From positions 5,066 to 36,198 of the forward strand of contig CAAAJI010000106.1 of NCBI GenBank assembly GCA_900642245.1: a DNA stretch of 31,133 nt, in the 5' to 3' direction. Source of the DNA: Fragilaria radians. Its lineage: Eukaryota; Bacillariophyta; Fragilariophyceae; Fragilariales; Fragilariaceae. Of the stretch, positions 31,030 to 31,133 are shown piece after piece. A program made the position numbers and the translations under genes. Numbering within the stretch: the first letter of the stretch is position 1; every line of letters begins with the position of its first letter. The notes beneath the pieces are model-generated. The model saw only the letters and a list, made by a program, of their open reading frames with translations. It had not been told where the DNA came from and ran no database searches.

Positions 31030-31133
31030 GGCACTTCAAATTCTGGAAGGGAGCCCATTGTAGATCAAGCCTTGGTTTTGAATGTAATCCAGTTGACCCC
31101 TGCTCTACAGTAGACTTAAAACTATATCAAGGT

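Larger units (their letters stand above)
30339..31133 (+). mobile_element. Internally deleted Copia derivative, cut off by the window end
   Basis: After the LTR comes the same leader (GTTTAAATGAAAGGTTCTA) and gag. Then, within about 80 bp (31025-31105), come a piece matching about 9725-9761 (TTCTGGAAGGGAGCCCATTG) and a piece matching about 10312-10341 (GTTGACCCCTGCT). Compared with the 7194 element this removes roughly 1.8 kb and 0.55 kb. Order and strand are kept, so these are deletions rather than mixing. What follows 31105 is not resolved, and the 3' end is outside the window. Confidence 0.85.

Noticed and set aside
1..31133. CRISPR arrays, bacterial operons, rRNA or a defence cassette
   Set aside because: No spaced short repeats, no ribosomal sequence and no gene clusters of that kind; the intron and gene families are eukaryotic.

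Overview
The window looks like AT-rich nuclear DNA of a stramenopile, most likely a diatom. This is inferred from several signs: an array of 44-45-residue pentatricopeptide (PPR) repeats, an ankyrin plus coiled-coil protein of the type common in diatoms, a very short 60-bp GT-AG intron, a PPR protein with a possible signal-plus-transit presequence, and Copia-type retrotransposons resembling the diatom CoDi group. No species can be named from this sequence alone.

Six host genes are supported. From left to right they are: the 3' part of an aspartyl/asparaginyl beta-hydroxylase-like gene (1-705, +); a protein with two TPR carboxylate-clamp modules, probably an Hsp70/Hsp90 co-chaperone (3459-5462, +); an ankyrin/coiled-coil protein (17612-20044, -); a PPR protein with one intron (21028-22938, +); a RAD21/SCC1-type cohesin kleisin (23082-24968, -); and a secretory PDI-like protein (28287-30083, -). 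They serve unrelated housekeeping roles (chaperones, organelle RNA, chromosome cohesion, ER folding) and do not form a pathway. The ankyrin and PPR genes are divergent with 983 bp between them. The PPR and kleisin genes are convergent and 143 bp apart.

The rest is mostly transposon debris. A Copia element (7194-11587, +) with about 95% identical LTRs and a target duplication is inserted into an older antisense Copia copy, whose remnants lie on both sides (about 6200-7187 and 11593-11926). The younger element has a gag frameshift, several stops, an integrase core deletion and a YVGD in place of YVDD. A third relative at the right edge (30339-31133) is a short, internally deleted derivative that joins pieces of gag, pol linker and reverse transcriptase. 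Region 12573-17032 is a mosaic: a near-perfect 191-bp direct repeat, two inverted-repeat pairs of about 350 and 130-170 bp in a non-nested order, smaller shared blocks, and two more decayed Copia fragments. A diverged repeat family links 6842-6960, 15250-15530 and 26769-27150.

I saw no rRNA, tRNA, CRISPR array or clearly new defence or metabolic system. The most interesting items are the nested and miniaturised retroelements, the repeat mosaic, the regular 44-residue PPR array and the two separase-like sites in the kleisin.
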